The translations under genes were made by a program, and so were the position numbers. A stretch of 64,000 nt of DNA from Paracoccus kondratievae. Its GTDB lineage: Bacteria > Pseudomonadota > Alphaproteobacteria > Rhodobacterales > Rhodobacteraceae. Below, piece by piece: positions 8,104 through 16,787 of this stretch (position 1 is the stretch's first letter; the number at the start of each line of letters is the position of its first letter). The DNA lies in assembly GCF_009301415.1 (NCBI RefSeq), contig NZ_CP045073.1, positions 186,001-250,000 on the forward strand. The letters run 5' to 3'. The notes under the pieces were generated by a model. It saw nothing but the letters and a program-made list of their open reading frames with translations. It was not told the origin of the DNA and did no database searches.

Positions 8104-8888
8104 TGGGGTACGCTTTCCCCTTTTTCCTCGAAGTCACCATCGGCGGCCTGCTGTCTGGCGTCATGTATGCCATGGCCGCCATAGGTTTCGTGCTGATCTG
8201 CAAAACCTCGGGTGTGCTGAATTTTGCCCAGGGCGCGATGGTGCTGTTCGCGGCGCTGACCTTTGTCAGCCCTGTCGAACATGGATTTCCCTTTCCCCTC
8301 GCCATCGCGGCAACGCTGATCGTGATGACGGTGCTGGGTTTTGTGATCGATCGCACGGCGCTACGCCCGCTTGCCAACCGCTCGCCCATGGTGCTGTTCA
8401 TGGCGGCATCGGGGCTTTCTTACGTGATCGAGGGGCTTGCCCAGCCGATCTGGGGCACGCAGGTCCACCGGCTGGCCCTTGGCATCTCAAACACATCTTT
8501 TGAGATCGGCGGCATCTTTATCCCGACCTTCGACCTGGTCGCGGCGGCGATGTTTGCGGTGCTGACGATTTTCTTTCGCTTCACCCGCACGGGCCCTGGA
8601 TTTCGCGCAGTTGCCGACGACCAGTTCGCCGGGCTCGCTGTCGGTCTAAGGCTTGACCGCACCTGGGCGACGGTCTGGACAGCGGCCGGATTTGTCGCGC
8701 TGGCCGCCGGGCTTTTGTGGGGCGCACGGCTGGGCGCGCAGTTCAGCCTGTCGCTGATCGTGCTGAAGGCCCTGCCCGTTCTGGTTCTGGGCGGCTTTGG
8801 CTCCATCCTCGCCGGCCTGCCGGTCGGCACCCCAAAGAAACTTGCAGAGCCCTATCTGGGCGGCACGCAAGAGATTCACCCCAGTTGA
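8100..8888 (+). pseudogene. LivH-type ABC permease with damaged C-terminus
   Basis: Encodes 262 residues. The first 235 or so match a LivH-like permease with several hydrophobic segments and the motif GVLNFAQGAMVLF. After GGFGSI the sequence jumps to a proline-rich stretch and KKLAEPYLGG, then stops, so the last membrane part is missing (intact proteins run to about 290-300). Together with the deleted ATPase just upstream and the absence of a second permease, second ATPase or binding protein, this looks like the relic of a branched-chain amino acid or urea type transporter. An overlap of four bases joins it to the ATPase. Confidence 0.7.
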
Positions 8889-8901
8889 TACGGAGAAGAC
8901 A

Positions 8902-10146
8902 ATGACTGTTCATCAACGTAGCGGCGCCGAGCGCAATCCTGTTCCTCCGGTTTCCCGTCCCGCAACCCCGGCCAATATCATCCGGACCGCCGATGAGGCG
9001 ATCGAGGTCGCCAAAACCCTTGCCGCCGAGTTCGAAAAGGGCGCGTCCGAGCGCGACCGTGACCGCATCTGGCCGGTCTCCGAGCTTGACGCATTCTCTC
9101 AGTCCGGGCTGTGGGCAATCAATGTGCCAAAGGAGTTCGGCGGTGCCGACCTGTCCTGGGTCGTGATCAACCGGGTTATTACGATCATATCCGAGGCCGA
9201 TCCCTCGCTTGGTCAGATCCCTCAGAACCACCTGGGCGTCGTCTCTGCGATACGGACCGTCTCGGAACGCCCCCAGCAAGAACTGCTTTTTAGCGAGGTG
9301 CTGAAGGGCGCGCGTTTTGGCAATGCTTTTTCCGAGTTCGGCACCAAACGAGCTGCCGAGTTCAATACCAAATTCACTGACAAAGGCGACCATGTGCTGG
9401 TCAACGGGCGCAAGTTCTATGCCTCGGGCGCGCTGCTTGCCCATTTCGTGCCTATCGTTGCGCTGGATGATGAGGGCCGCGCCTGGTACGCGATTGCCGA
9501 GCGTGGGGCCGAGGGGCTGTCCGTCATCGACGACTGGTCGGCCATGGGTCAGCGCACGACACTGTCGGGCACGGTAACGCTGGAAAACGTCAAAGTGCCC
9601 AAAACCCATCTGGTTCCCGGCTACAAAGGCTATGAACGTCCAACTGCGGATGGCGCAATCTTTCAGGTCATTCAGGCTGCTGTCGACCTTGGCATTGCCC
9701 GGGCCGCGATCAAGGACACGATTGATTTCGTGCGCAACCGATCGCGCCCGTGGGTGGATAGCGGCCTTGAGCATGCCTATGAGGACCCCTATAGCATTCA
9801 GGCCGTCGGGGATCTGGTCCTGCGCGCCAATGCTGCCGAGGCAGTGCTGGATCGGGCCGGTCTGACCATAGACGCAGCCGTCGCCGCACCCGATGCCACG
9901 AGCGTGGCGAAAGCCCAGATTGCGACCGCCGAGGCCAAGGTGCTGACGACCGAAATCGCCATTCAGGCCACGAACAAGTTGTTCGAACTGGCCGGGACGC
10001 GCTCGACCCTGGCCGAGCACAATCTGGATCGCCACTGGCGCAATGCCCGCACCCATACATTGCATGATCCGGTGCGCTGGAAATACGCGATTCTTGGCAA
10101 TTACTACCTGAACGGCATCAATCCGCCCCTGCACGCCTGGAGCTGA
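8902..10146 (+). CDS. sfnB: SfnB-like flavin-dependent oxidoreductase (acyl-CoA dehydrogenase fold)
   Basis: Encodes 414 residues from the ATG at 8902, which follows a GGAGAAG-type ribosome-binding site. It has the acyl-CoA dehydrogenase fold: N-terminal helical domain (about 30-145), central beta domain (150-245) and C-terminal helical domain (250-400). The body resembles SfnB and the DszC/DBT monooxygenase group, FMN-dependent enzymes linked to sulfur acquisition from sulfones or organosulfur compounds. It lies 13 bases after the damaged transporter relic, which may have imported its substrate. A hairpin terminator follows. The family is well supported; the substrate is inferred. Confidence 0.82.
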   Translation: MTVHQRSGAERNPVPPVSRPATPANIIRTADEAIEVAKTLAAEFEKGASERDRDRIWPVSELDAFSQSGLWAINVPKEFGGADLSWVVINRVITIISEADPSLGQIPQNHLGVVSAIRTVSERPQQELLFSEVLKGARFGNAFSEFGTKRAAEFNTKFTDKGDHVLVNGRKFYASGALLAHFVPIVALDDEGRAWYAIAERGAEGLSVIDDWSAMGQRTTLSGTVTLENVKVPKTHLVPGYKGYERPTADGAIFQVIQAAVDLGIARAAIKDTIDFVRNRSRPWVDSGLEHAYEDPYSIQAVGDLVLRANAAEAVLDRAGLTIDAAVAAPDATSVAKAQIATAEAKVLTTEIAIQATNKLFELAGTRSTLAEHNLDRHWRNARTHTLHDPVRWKYAILGNYYLNGINPPLHAWS

Positions 10147-10155
10147 CCGGCAAGA

Positions 10156-10183
10156 CCCGCAAGGATGGCCCTTGCGGGGCTTT
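10156..10183 (+). terminator. Terminator hairpin after sfnB
   Basis: CCCGCAAGG, a short loop, then CCTTGCGGG, followed by GCTTTC. It lies 10 bases after the stop codon and just before the convergent DUF5329 gene. Confidence 0.6.
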
Positions 10184-10189
10184 CACATC

Positions 10190-10555
10190 CTAGCTTCGCA
10201 ACGCTTTGAGCTTTTGCAACAACCACGCCCGGCTTGCCTGCTCGGGGTCGCTGCCGCATTGGATCAGATAGGGCTTGCCCGACACGCTGCTTTTGCTGGC
10301 CGCAAGATCGATGAACTGCTCGGTCGAGGTCAGCTTGCCGCGCTTGGCGATGTAATCGAGCTTGGTCTGCAAATGGGGCCGCACCTTCTCGGCCGCATAC
10401 CATGTTCCATTGCGATTAAAACGGCAGCCCGAGCTTTCGATACTGTCCAGCAGCGCCTCGATCTCTTGCGCAACCACCGGGGGCGGGGCTTCTGCCTGCG
10501 CGGGATGTGCAAGGGCGACAAGCAGGGCAAGGGCGGCAGGTTTCATTGCGGACAT
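10190..10555 (-). CDS. DUF5329 family secreted protein
   Basis: Encodes 121 residues with a signal peptide ending near residue 22 (ALAHPAQA-EAP). The mature part has the DUF5329 pattern: an acidic helix beginning EIEALLDSIESSGC, then FNRNGTWY, and a C-terminal stretch with a second cysteine (LIQCGS), so a disulfide between Cys43 and the later cysteine is possible. It is likely periplasmic. The biochemical role of the family is unknown. It faces sfnB convergently and stands alone. Confidence 0.8.
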   Translation of the reverse strand: MSAMKPAALALLVALAHPAQAEAPPPVVAQEIEALLDSIESSGCRFNRNGTWYAAEKVRPHLQTKLDYIAKRGKLTSTEQFIDLAASKSSVSGKPYLIQCGSDPEQASRAWLLQKLKALRS

Positions 10556-10755
10556 GACACTGGTACCTCGGTATCACCCCACGCATGAGGCGGAAAACTG
10601 CAGCAGTCATTGCGTAAACGACCGGGAAACTCAACCCTTGACCTTCACGATCCTGTTCCTTCAACTCTGGCAAGACAAGGTATTCATTTGAGTTTATGCA
10701 GGGTCGTGCAGATAGGTCGGACGATCCGGCATCAGTATCAGGAAAGGGTATCCAC

Positions 10756-11331
10756 GTGGAAGAAATGACCTCAAGCCCGCGCGAGCGGTTGATCCTGCCG
10801 TTCATGGCCCCGTTCTACCACAAGGTAGCCCAGCCGATCGGATGGCTTTTGTTCCGCATCATCATCGGCGGTCTGCTGATGGTCGAAGGCTGGCCCAAGA
10901 TCCTGGACCCCATGGGACAGATCGGCTTTCTCGAGAACGTCGCAGGCATACCGGCGGGCTGGTTCTTTTCGCCGCTTCTCGCGGTCATGCAATTCGTTGG
11001 CGGCTTCATGATCGCTGTCGGTCTGTTGACCCGCCCGGCCGCTCTGGCCAATGCAGTGATGCTGGCGATGACATTAAGATTCCACATCGAAAACCCTTAT
11101 GGGAACGCCCTGCTCACGCCCGAAGGGATCGAGTTTCTGAAAGCCAACCTGCAATACCTGACCGAAAACGGCCAAGCCCGCCTCCTTTCTGACGGCGGGA
11201 CCGCATTCCTGCATCAAGTGCAGGCCAAGGCCGAGTTCAACTCGACCTTCTGGTGTGCGGGTGCCGCCATCATCGCAGCTTTCGGAGGCGGCAAGCTGTC
11301 AATCGACCGCGTATTGGGCAAAGAGTTCTGA
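10756..11331 (+). CDS. DoxX family membrane protein
   Basis: Four hydrophobic segments in the DoxX arrangement: the first with LLFRIIIGGLLMVEGWPKI, then segments around the middle, and one near the C-terminus. The GTG start at 10756 is preferred because GGAAAGGG lies 8 bases upstream. ATG codons at 10696, 10765 and 10804 are alternatives, so the first 20 residues are uncertain (191 residues as given). An insertion of about 40 hydrophilic residues between segments three and four (LLTPEGIEFLKANLQ) is typical of longer DoxX proteins. These proteins sit in the inner membrane; some act in quinone-linked redox complexes. Confidence 0.8.
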   Translation: MEEMTSSPRERLILPFMAPFYHKVAQPIGWLLFRIIIGGLLMVEGWPKILDPMGQIGFLENVAGIPAGWFFSPLLAVMQFVGGFMIAVGLLTRPAALANAVMLAMTLRFHIENPYGNALLTPEGIEFLKANLQYLTENGQARLLSDGGTAFLHQVQAKAEFNSTFWCAGAAIIAAFGGGKLSIDRVLGKEF

Positions 11332-11370
11332 GGCGATTCGTCAGCCAGGTCACGATCTGGCAGAGATGTT

Positions 11371-11404
11371 TCAGATGCCGAGTTGCGTGCACCTCGGCAT
11401 CTGA
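11371..11404. terminator. Perfect 12-bp hairpin between converging genes
   Basis: TCAGATGCCGAG, a 10-base loop, then CTCGGCATCTGA. No clear T-tract follows on either side. It sits between the DoxX stop (11331) and the end of the convergent acyltransferase (11440) and probably ends transcription of one or both. Confidence 0.5.
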
Positions 11405-11439
11405 ATACGGAGCATGAGGAAAGCTCCGCAGCGCCGGGG

Positions 11440-12237
11440 CTACTCTGTGTTCTTACGCAGTCGGTTGAAAAAAATACGCTCTCCGCGCGAAATCTCACTC
11501 AGACTCTGCGACCAGGATACACGTGTCCGAACGACTTTTGCCGGAACACCCGCAGCGATACAGGCAGGTGGGACATCCTTGGTCACAATAGCTCCAGAAG
11601 CGACCACGGAACCCTGCCCGATCGTGACATTTTTCATGACAGAACTGCGCCGCCCCAGCCAAACCCGACGACCGATATCGATCTTGGCCGGGCCCCAGTT
11701 GATGATCGACATCGTGTCGAGGTCGACAATCCCGTGGCTGTCCGAGCCTTGCAGCAAGACCTCGTCCGACCACAGCCCACCGGCAGCAACAGTGGCGGTT
11801 GTCTCCAGCAGCACGACCCTGGCCCCTCCAATGTAGGTGTTCTCGCCGATGATCAGGCTGCAATCCTTGTGAACCATCTTTACAGTGATGTTCATTCGCC
11901 GCCGTGAGAAAAATATGCCTTTATGCCCCTGCCCCTTTAAAGACATCAGAATATTCGATCTCTTATCAGGCAGGTGAAAGAATATCAGCTGGCAATCTTT
12001 CAAATCTTCATAGACTGCCAGCCGCACGACCTTTTTCAACAGGTTCAAGCTACCTTTTGGCGCCCAGATATAGCACCCATCAGTTCTATGTGTCTCAGCG
12101 ATTTTCGGATTTAGAAGAGACAGGCTGACGCGCTCATATTCTCCTTCAGGAAGAGACGTAAGCAGGAATTTGTTTTTGGCGGATTCAGCATCGGGGAAAT
12201 GCCGCTCAAAGAGTTGAGCCGCTGTTGCATGTTCCAT
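11440..12237 (-). CDS. Hexapeptide-repeat acyltransferase
   Basis: Encodes 265 residues. The N-terminal 110 residues are a mixed domain; from about 115 to 245 there is a left-handed beta-helix with hexapeptide repeats (ENTYIGGARVVLLE, IDIGRRVWLGRRSSVMKNVTIGQG, VVASGAIVTKDVPPACIAAGVPAKVV). The GxxAK ending is typical of sugar O-acetyltransferases. Such enzymes decorate surface polysaccharides. The gene is AT-richer than its neighbours, and the AT-rich stretch continues upstream to about 12.7 kb, which suggests transfer. No other polysaccharide gene is nearby. Confidence 0.8.
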   Translation of the reverse strand: MEHATAAQLFERHFPDAESAKNKFLLTSLPEGEYERVSLSLLNPKIAETHRTDGCYIWAPKGSLNLLKKVVRLAVYEDLKDCQLIFFHLPDKRSNILMSLKGQGHKGIFFSRRRMNITVKMVHKDCSLIIGENTYIGGARVVLLETTATVAAGGLWSDEVLLQGSDSHGIVDLDTMSIINWGPAKIDIGRRVWLGRRSSVMKNVTIGQGSVVASGAIVTKDVPPACIAAGVPAKVVRTRVSWSQSLSEISRGERIFFNRLRKNTE

Positions 12238-12740
12238 TTCCCGATTCCCTCTCCATCAACGTTGCAGAGATTGCTACACCGGTCGAGGATTGGCCTCAAG
12301 GAGCGGGCGTAAGACCTGACCACCATTCGCCCGCTCACGCTGATCGACAGCCTTCGGGATGGGCTTGTCAGGTTGCCGGGCCGCGTCGCAAGATGATGGG
12401 CCGATGTAGCTGCGACACCCTTACACCTCTGGCGTGTTTTCATCAAAATTCATTGCAGAAAAAATATTAAGGGAAAGTAAAAGCAGCTCTGTCATAGTTA
12501 CCCGGTGGAAAAGCGTGATCCCTGCCGGGGGTAAGATACACGAAACAGCGCCATTCACTTCACTAAACCCTGAGGCGAATTACACCAAGGTGTCTGCTCT
12601 CTTCAAAAGAAAATCCCTCATGATCTTAGCAGGGACTTCAGCTGAATTAAGCTTAGAATGCAGAGTTATAAATACTGCACAGTTCTTGATGAGCATCCGT
12701 CTGCGCGCAGTGCAAGTCAGACTGGACTACACTCTCAACA
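12238..12740. other. AT-rich stretch without a supported gene
   Basis: About 500 bases upstream of the acyltransferase. A frame from 12434 to 12775 runs through the terminator hairpin at 12741 and lacks coding character, so I do not call it. Probably contains the acyltransferase promoter and foreign or decayed DNA. Confidence 0.4.
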
Positions 12741-12770
12741 AAAAAAGGCCCGTCCAAGGGCGGGCCTTTT
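12741..12770. terminator. Bidirectional terminator downstream of the purine permease
   Basis: A-tract, GGCCCG(T)CC, short loop, GGGCGGGCC, T-tract. The stem is flanked by As on the left and Ts on the right, so it can stop transcription from both sides. It lies just past the stop codon of the minus-strand permease. Confidence 0.8.
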
Positions 12771-12793
12771 GCTGAAATTACCGCAATCCTGCC

Positions 12794-14158
12794 TTATTCC
12801 ATGAAGAAGGCAAAGCGGATCACGAACAGCGCCGCCACGATCCAGGTTGCGGCATGCACCTCACGCGCGCGACCGGTCGCCAGCTTGATCGCAGCATAGC
12901 TGACAAAGCCGAAAGCCAGACCGTTGGCGATCGAGTAGGTAAAGGGCATCATCAGCGCCGTCAGCACCGCAGGTGCGCTTTCGGTGACATCGCTCCACTG
13001 GATTTCCTCGAACTCGCGCACCATCAGACAGGCGACATACAGCAGCGCAGGGGCCGTGGCATAGGCCGGAACCGACCCGGCGAGCGGTGCAAAGAACACC
13101 GCAAGCAGGAACAGTACCGCAACGACCAGAGCGGTCAGCCCGGTGCGCCCGCCCGCCTGCACGCCCGAGGCGCTTTCGACATAGGCGGTGGTCGAGCTGG
13201 TGCCCAGCATCGAGCCGGCAAGGATCGCGGTCGAATCCGCCATCAGCGCCCGGCTGAGGCCCTTGTTTGTATGGGCTGGTCCCTCGGTCAGCAGGCCAGC
13301 GCGCTTGGCGACGCCGATCAGGGTACCGGTCGCGTCAAAGACCTCGACCAGAACCATGACAAGAATGACGTGAAAAATCCCTACGGTCAGCGCGCCTGCA
13401 ATGTCGAGTTGCAGGAAGGTCGGCATGATCGACGGCGGCATCGACACTACCCCGCCAAAGGTGCTGGCACCCAATGCAATCGACGCAACGGTGATGACCA
13501 GAATGCCGATCAGGATCGCCCCGCGCACCTTCAGGGTGTCAAGCGCCGCGATAATGAAAAACCCGGCGATGGCAAGCAGCGTCCCGGTCTGGGTCAAATC
13601 GCCCAGACTGACCAGCGTCACAGAGTTGCCAACCACAACACCCGAGCTTTTAAGCGCGATGAGCCCCAGAAACATCCCGATCCCGGCAGCAATGGCACTG
13701 CGCATCGAACTGGGGATACCGGCGATCAGCCAGCGCCGGATGCCGGTCACCGACAAGAACAGAAAGACGATGCCCGAGATAAAAACGGCACCCAAAGCCT
13801 GCTGCCATGTGAACCCAAGGGTCCCGGCGACGGTAAAGGCGAAAAACGCGTTCAGCCCCATCCCCGGGGCCATACCGATGGGCCAGTTTGCCCAAAGCGC
13901 CATGATGGCCGAGCCAAGCGCCGCCGCGAGGCAGGTTGCGACAAAGACCGCATTCCGATCCATGCCGGTCGAAGACAGGATCTCAGGATTGACGAAAATG
14001 ATATAGGCCATCGTCAGGAAGGTGGTGATCCCCGCGATCACCTCTGTCCTTACGCTGGTGCCATTGGCCGTAAGGCCGAACTGCTTGTCTAGCACGCTAC
14101 CTTCCCCTGGACTGATACTGGCGCCACTGGCCGTCAGGCCGGATTGCTTGTCTGGCAT
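12794..14158 (-). CDS. AzgA-like NCS2 purine (hypoxanthine/adenine/guanine) permease
   Basis: Encodes 454 residues with the AzgA pattern: RTEVIAGITTFLTMAYIIFVNPEIL at the first membrane segment, APGMGLNAFFAF near 85-95, and many further hydrophobic segments. The start is the ATG at 14158, preceded by GGGAGGA. A second start, GTG at 14095, has its own GGGGAAGG site, because the ribosome site and first 14 or so codons are duplicated. The native N-terminus is the second copy (KQFGLTANGTSVRTE). It faces away from the ureide genes, which fits import of purines for ring breakdown. Members are proton-coupled inner-membrane carriers. Confidence 0.88.
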   Translation of the reverse strand: MPDKQSGLTASGASISPGEGSVLDKQFGLTANGTSVRTEVIAGITTFLTMAYIIFVNPEILSSTGMDRNAVFVATCLAAALGSAIMALWANWPIGMAPGMGLNAFFAFTVAGTLGFTWQQALGAVFISGIVFLFLSVTGIRRWLIAGIPSSMRSAIAAGIGMFLGLIALKSSGVVVGNSVTLVSLGDLTQTGTLLAIAGFFIIAALDTLKVRGAILIGILVITVASIALGASTFGGVVSMPPSIMPTFLQLDIAGALTVGIFHVILVMVLVEVFDATGTLIGVAKRAGLLTEGPAHTNKGLSRALMADSTAILAGSMLGTSSTTAYVESASGVQAGGRTGLTALVVAVLFLLAVFFAPLAGSVPAYATAPALLYVACLMVREFEEIQWSDVTESAPAVLTALMMPFTYSIANGLAFGFVSYAAIKLATGRAREVHAATWIVAALFVIRFAFFME

Positions 14159-14165
14159 GGTTCCT
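14051..14165 (-). repeat. Tandem duplication of RBS, start codon and first codons of the permease
   Basis: Segments 14051-14090 and 14114-14153 are about 80% identical (roughly 8 differences in 40). Each is preceded, on the minus strand, by a purine-rich ribosome site and a start codon (ATG 14158, GTG 14095), in the same reading frame 21 codons apart. Confidence 0.75.
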
Positions 14166-14376
14166 CCCATTCGGCGGTTGGCCCGCCGTGCTGGCCAGAT
14201 TATGCCCCGGCATCTTCAACGAGAATACTGGGTATAGCGACAGAGTTTCAATGGGATGTTGATAAACCCAGATTTTCAAGAAATAATTGGTTCTGTTTTT
14301 AGAAAATTAGGGTTGCCTGAAAGGCCGGCAGGGTGATCAGTGCCAAGCAGCCAGAAAACAGGAAAGGAAGCAAGCG

Positions 14377-15789
14377 ATGCGTTACAGCCGCGACATGATC
14401 GGTTATGGCGAGCACACGCCTGATGCGAAGTGGCCCGGGAATGCACGGATCGCAGTGCAGATCGTCATCAACTACGAAGAAGGCGGCGAAAACAGCATCG
14501 AGCACGGCGACGCGGCCTCTGAAGCTTTCCTGTCCGAAATCATCGGCGCCCAGCCCTGGCCGGGCAAGCGCCACTGGAACATGGAATCCATCTATGACTA
14601 TGGCGCGCGAGCAGGTTTCTGGCGCCTTCACCGCCTGCTCAAGGACGTGCCGGTAACGGTCTACGGCGTGGCGACCGCGCTGGAGCGCGCCCCCGAGCAG
14701 GTCGCGGCCATGCAGGATGCCGGCTGGGAGATCGCGACCCACGGTTACAAATGGATCGATTACAAGGACATCCCGCGCGAGATCGAGGCCGAGCATATCG
14801 CCAAGGCGATCGAGCTGCACACCCAGGTAACGGGTGAACGTCCGCGCGGCTTCTATCAGGGTCGGACCTCGATGAACACGGTCGGGCTGGGCTGTGAGGA
14901 AGGCGGTTTCGAATACCTTGCCGATACCATAGCCGACGATCTGCCCTATTGGCATGTGCACAAGGGCAAGCCGCAGCTCATGGTGCCCTATACGATGGAC
15001 GCCAATGACATGCGCTTCTCGTCCGGTCAGGGCTTTGGCACCGGAGTCGAGTTCTTTGACTATCTGCGCGACAGCTTTGACATCCTCTATGCCGAGGGCG
15101 TGGCCGGCGCGCCCAAGATGATGTCGATCGGGCTGCATTGCCGTCTGGCGGGCCGGCCGGGCCGCGCCATGGCGATCAAGCAGTTCCTTGAACATGCGCG
15201 AGGCCATGAGGGCGTGTGGTTCGCAACCCGGCTCGACATCGCACGCCATTGGGCCAAAACCCATCCTTATCGGGCCAAACTGCGCCCCTCGCAAATGGGC
15301 CGTGAAGAATTCATCGAGCAGTTCGGCGGCGTCTATGAACATTCGCCCTGGATCGCCGAACGGGTGTGGGACGCCGAGATGGGCGCGATCCATGACACCC
15401 CCGCAGGCCTTGCCGCGCGTATGGCGCAGATCTTTCGTGCCGCAAGCGACGAAGAGCGGCTGGGCGTACTGCTGGCGCACCCGGATCTTGCCGGCAAGCT
15501 GGCCGCGGCCAGGCGTCTGACCGAGAGCAGCACCGCCGAACAGGCCAGTGCCGGTCTGGACAGCCTGACCGACGAAGAACGTGCCGAATTCGACCGGCTG
15601 AACAGCGCCTATATGGAGAAGCACAGGTTCCCCTTTATCATTGCCGTGCGCGATCATGACAAGCCGGGGATCATGGCCGCAATGCGCCAGCGCATTGACA
15701 ATGACACGGCGACCGAGCGCGGCGAGGCCGAGCGCCAGGTCTCTCGCATCGCCACGTTGCGCTTGCAGCAGCTGCTGGGCGACAACTGA
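14377..15789 (+). CDS. puuE-uraD: Fused allantoinase (PuuE) and OHCU decarboxylase (UraD)
   Basis: Encodes 470 residues in two parts. Residues 1-305 are a polysaccharide-deacetylase-like PuuE allantoinase (YGEHTPDAKWPG near the start, DYGARAGFWRLHRLL, HGYKWIDY). Residues 310-470 are OHCU decarboxylase: EHSPW with the likely catalytic histidine, LLAHPDL and FIIAVRD. The first part opens the allantoin ring; the second decarboxylates OHCU to S-allantoin, so the fusion joins two consecutive steps. Such fusions are known in alphaproteobacteria. It starts a two-gene ureide group with the aminohydrolase 78 bases downstream, divergent from the purine permease. Confidence 0.93.
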   Translation: MRYSRDMIGYGEHTPDAKWPGNARIAVQIVINYEEGGENSIEHGDAASEAFLSEIIGAQPWPGKRHWNMESIYDYGARAGFWRLHRLLKDVPVTVYGVATALERAPEQVAAMQDAGWEIATHGYKWIDYKDIPREIEAEHIAKAIELHTQVTGERPRGFYQGRTSMNTVGLGCEEGGFEYLADTIADDLPYWHVHKGKPQLMVPYTMDANDMRFSSGQGFGTGVEFFDYLRDSFDILYAEGVAGAPKMMSIGLHCRLAGRPGRAMAIKQFLEHARGHEGVWFATRLDIARHWAKTHPYRAKLRPSQMGREEFIEQFGGVYEHSPWIAERVWDAEMGAIHDTPAGLAARMAQIFRAASDEERLGVLLAHPDLAGKLAAARRLTESSTAEQASAGLDSLTDEERAEFDRLNSAYMEKHRFPFIIAVRDHDKPGIMAAMRQRIDNDTATERGEAERQVSRIATLRLQQLLGDN

Positions 15790-15867
15790 GTCCATGCCGC
15801 CCGCGGGTCAGCCGCGGGCGATCACCGACCCCAACGGGACACGATCCCCGGCGCAACGGAGAGCCAT

Positions 15868-16695
15868 ATGACCGCCAAGACCCCGACCTATGCCGGGCCC
15901 TTTGCCGGCCTGCCGCCGCAGACCGATCTGACCACCGATACCGCCGTCTTTACCGATGCCTATGCCGTCATTCCGGCAAGCACGATGCGCGATATTGTCA
16001 CCAGCTTTCTGCCGGGCTGGACTGGCATGCGGATGTGGATGATCGCCCGGCCGCTTTCGGGCTTTGCCGAGACCTTCAGCCAATATATCGTCGAATTGCA
16101 GCCGCAAGGCGGCTCAGACCGCCCCGAAGATGACGAAGGGGTTCAGTCCGCGATTTTTGTCACCGATGGCACCATTACCCTGACCATCGACGGCAAGACG
16201 CATGAACTGACCCCGGGCGGTTTTGCCTATATTCCCGCCGGCATGGCCTGGTCGGTAAAAAGCGGTGCCGGGACCTCGCGCTTTCACTGGTGGCGCAAGC
16301 GCTGGCAGGTGGTCGAGGGCCTCTCGAAACCCGATGCGATCATCGCCAATGAGCGCGACATCGCCCCGATCCCGATGCCCGACACCGGCGGCAGCTGGGC
16401 GACCACCCGGTTTATGGACCCCGAGGATATGCGTCACGATATGCATATCACCATCGTGACCTTCAAACCCGGCGGCTCGATCCCCTTTGCCGAAACCCAT
16501 GTCATGGAACATGGTCTGTTTGTGATTGAAGGGAAAGCTGTCTATCGCCTGAACCGCGATTGGGTCGAGGTCGGGCCCGGGGACTTTATGTGGTTACGCG
16601 CCTTCTGCCCGCAATGCTGCTATGCCGGGGGGCCGGGAAATTTCCGCTATCTGCTTTATAAAGACGTAAACCGTCACGCGCCGATCTGGAAGTAA
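15868..16695 (+). CDS. allE: (S)-ureidoglycine aminohydrolase
   Basis: Encodes 275 residues forming two cupin domains, about 45-150 and 180-270. The second carries the metal-binding pattern FAETHVMEHGLFVIEGKAVY, with glutamate and histidines positioned to bind Mn. The enzyme removes ammonia from (S)-ureidoglycine to give ureidoglycolate, after allantoate is processed. The gene follows the allantoinase/decarboxylase fusion with a GGAGAG site before its ATG. The amidohydrolase for allantoate is not in the window and must be elsewhere. Confidence 0.92.
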   Translation: MTAKTPTYAGPFAGLPPQTDLTTDTAVFTDAYAVIPASTMRDIVTSFLPGWTGMRMWMIARPLSGFAETFSQYIVELQPQGGSDRPEDDEGVQSAIFVTDGTITLTIDGKTHELTPGGFAYIPAGMAWSVKSGAGTSRFHWWRKRWQVVEGLSKPDAIIANERDIAPIPMPDTGGSWATTRFMDPEDMRHDMHITIVTFKPGGSIPFAETHVMEHGLFVIEGKAVYRLNRDWVEVGPGDFMWLRAFCPQCCYAGGPGNFRYLLYKDVNRHAPIWK

Positions 16696-16776
16696 GGGGG
16701 GCTCTGCCCCCACGCCTTGCCTGCCCTCAACGGGCCGGCAAGGCGTTCCCCCGGGATATTTGGGACACGAAAGAAT
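16696..16776 (+). repeat. Hairpin-bearing intergenic repeat, copy A
   Basis: Begins at the stop codon of the aminohydrolase. Parts in order: GGGGGGCTCTGCCCCC, a hairpin with CGCCTTGCC / GGCAAGGCG arms, then TTCCCCCGGGATATTTG and ACACGAAAGAA. The same parts occur in the same order, on the other strand, at 62745-62834 behind fabD. The arms differ in sequence but are both paired, so the structure is kept. It probably serves as terminator; it may be a repeat family. Confidence 0.75.
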
Positions 16777-16787
16777 CTGGCATCAGC

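Noticed and set aside
8743..10134. Long frame on the minus strand opposite sfnB
   Set aside because: It mirrors the sfnB codons; the + strand protein has a clear family and ribosome site.
12434..12775. Possible small gene upstream of the purine permease terminator
   Set aside because: It runs through the terminator hairpin and lacks a ribosome site or coding pattern.
12854..14092. Long + strand frame opposite the purine permease
   Set aside because: Charged low-complexity composition; antisense to a well-supported NCS2 permease.
14299..15795. 498-residue minus-strand frame opposite puuE-uraD
   Set aside because: Full overlap with a recognised two-domain enzyme; no family features.
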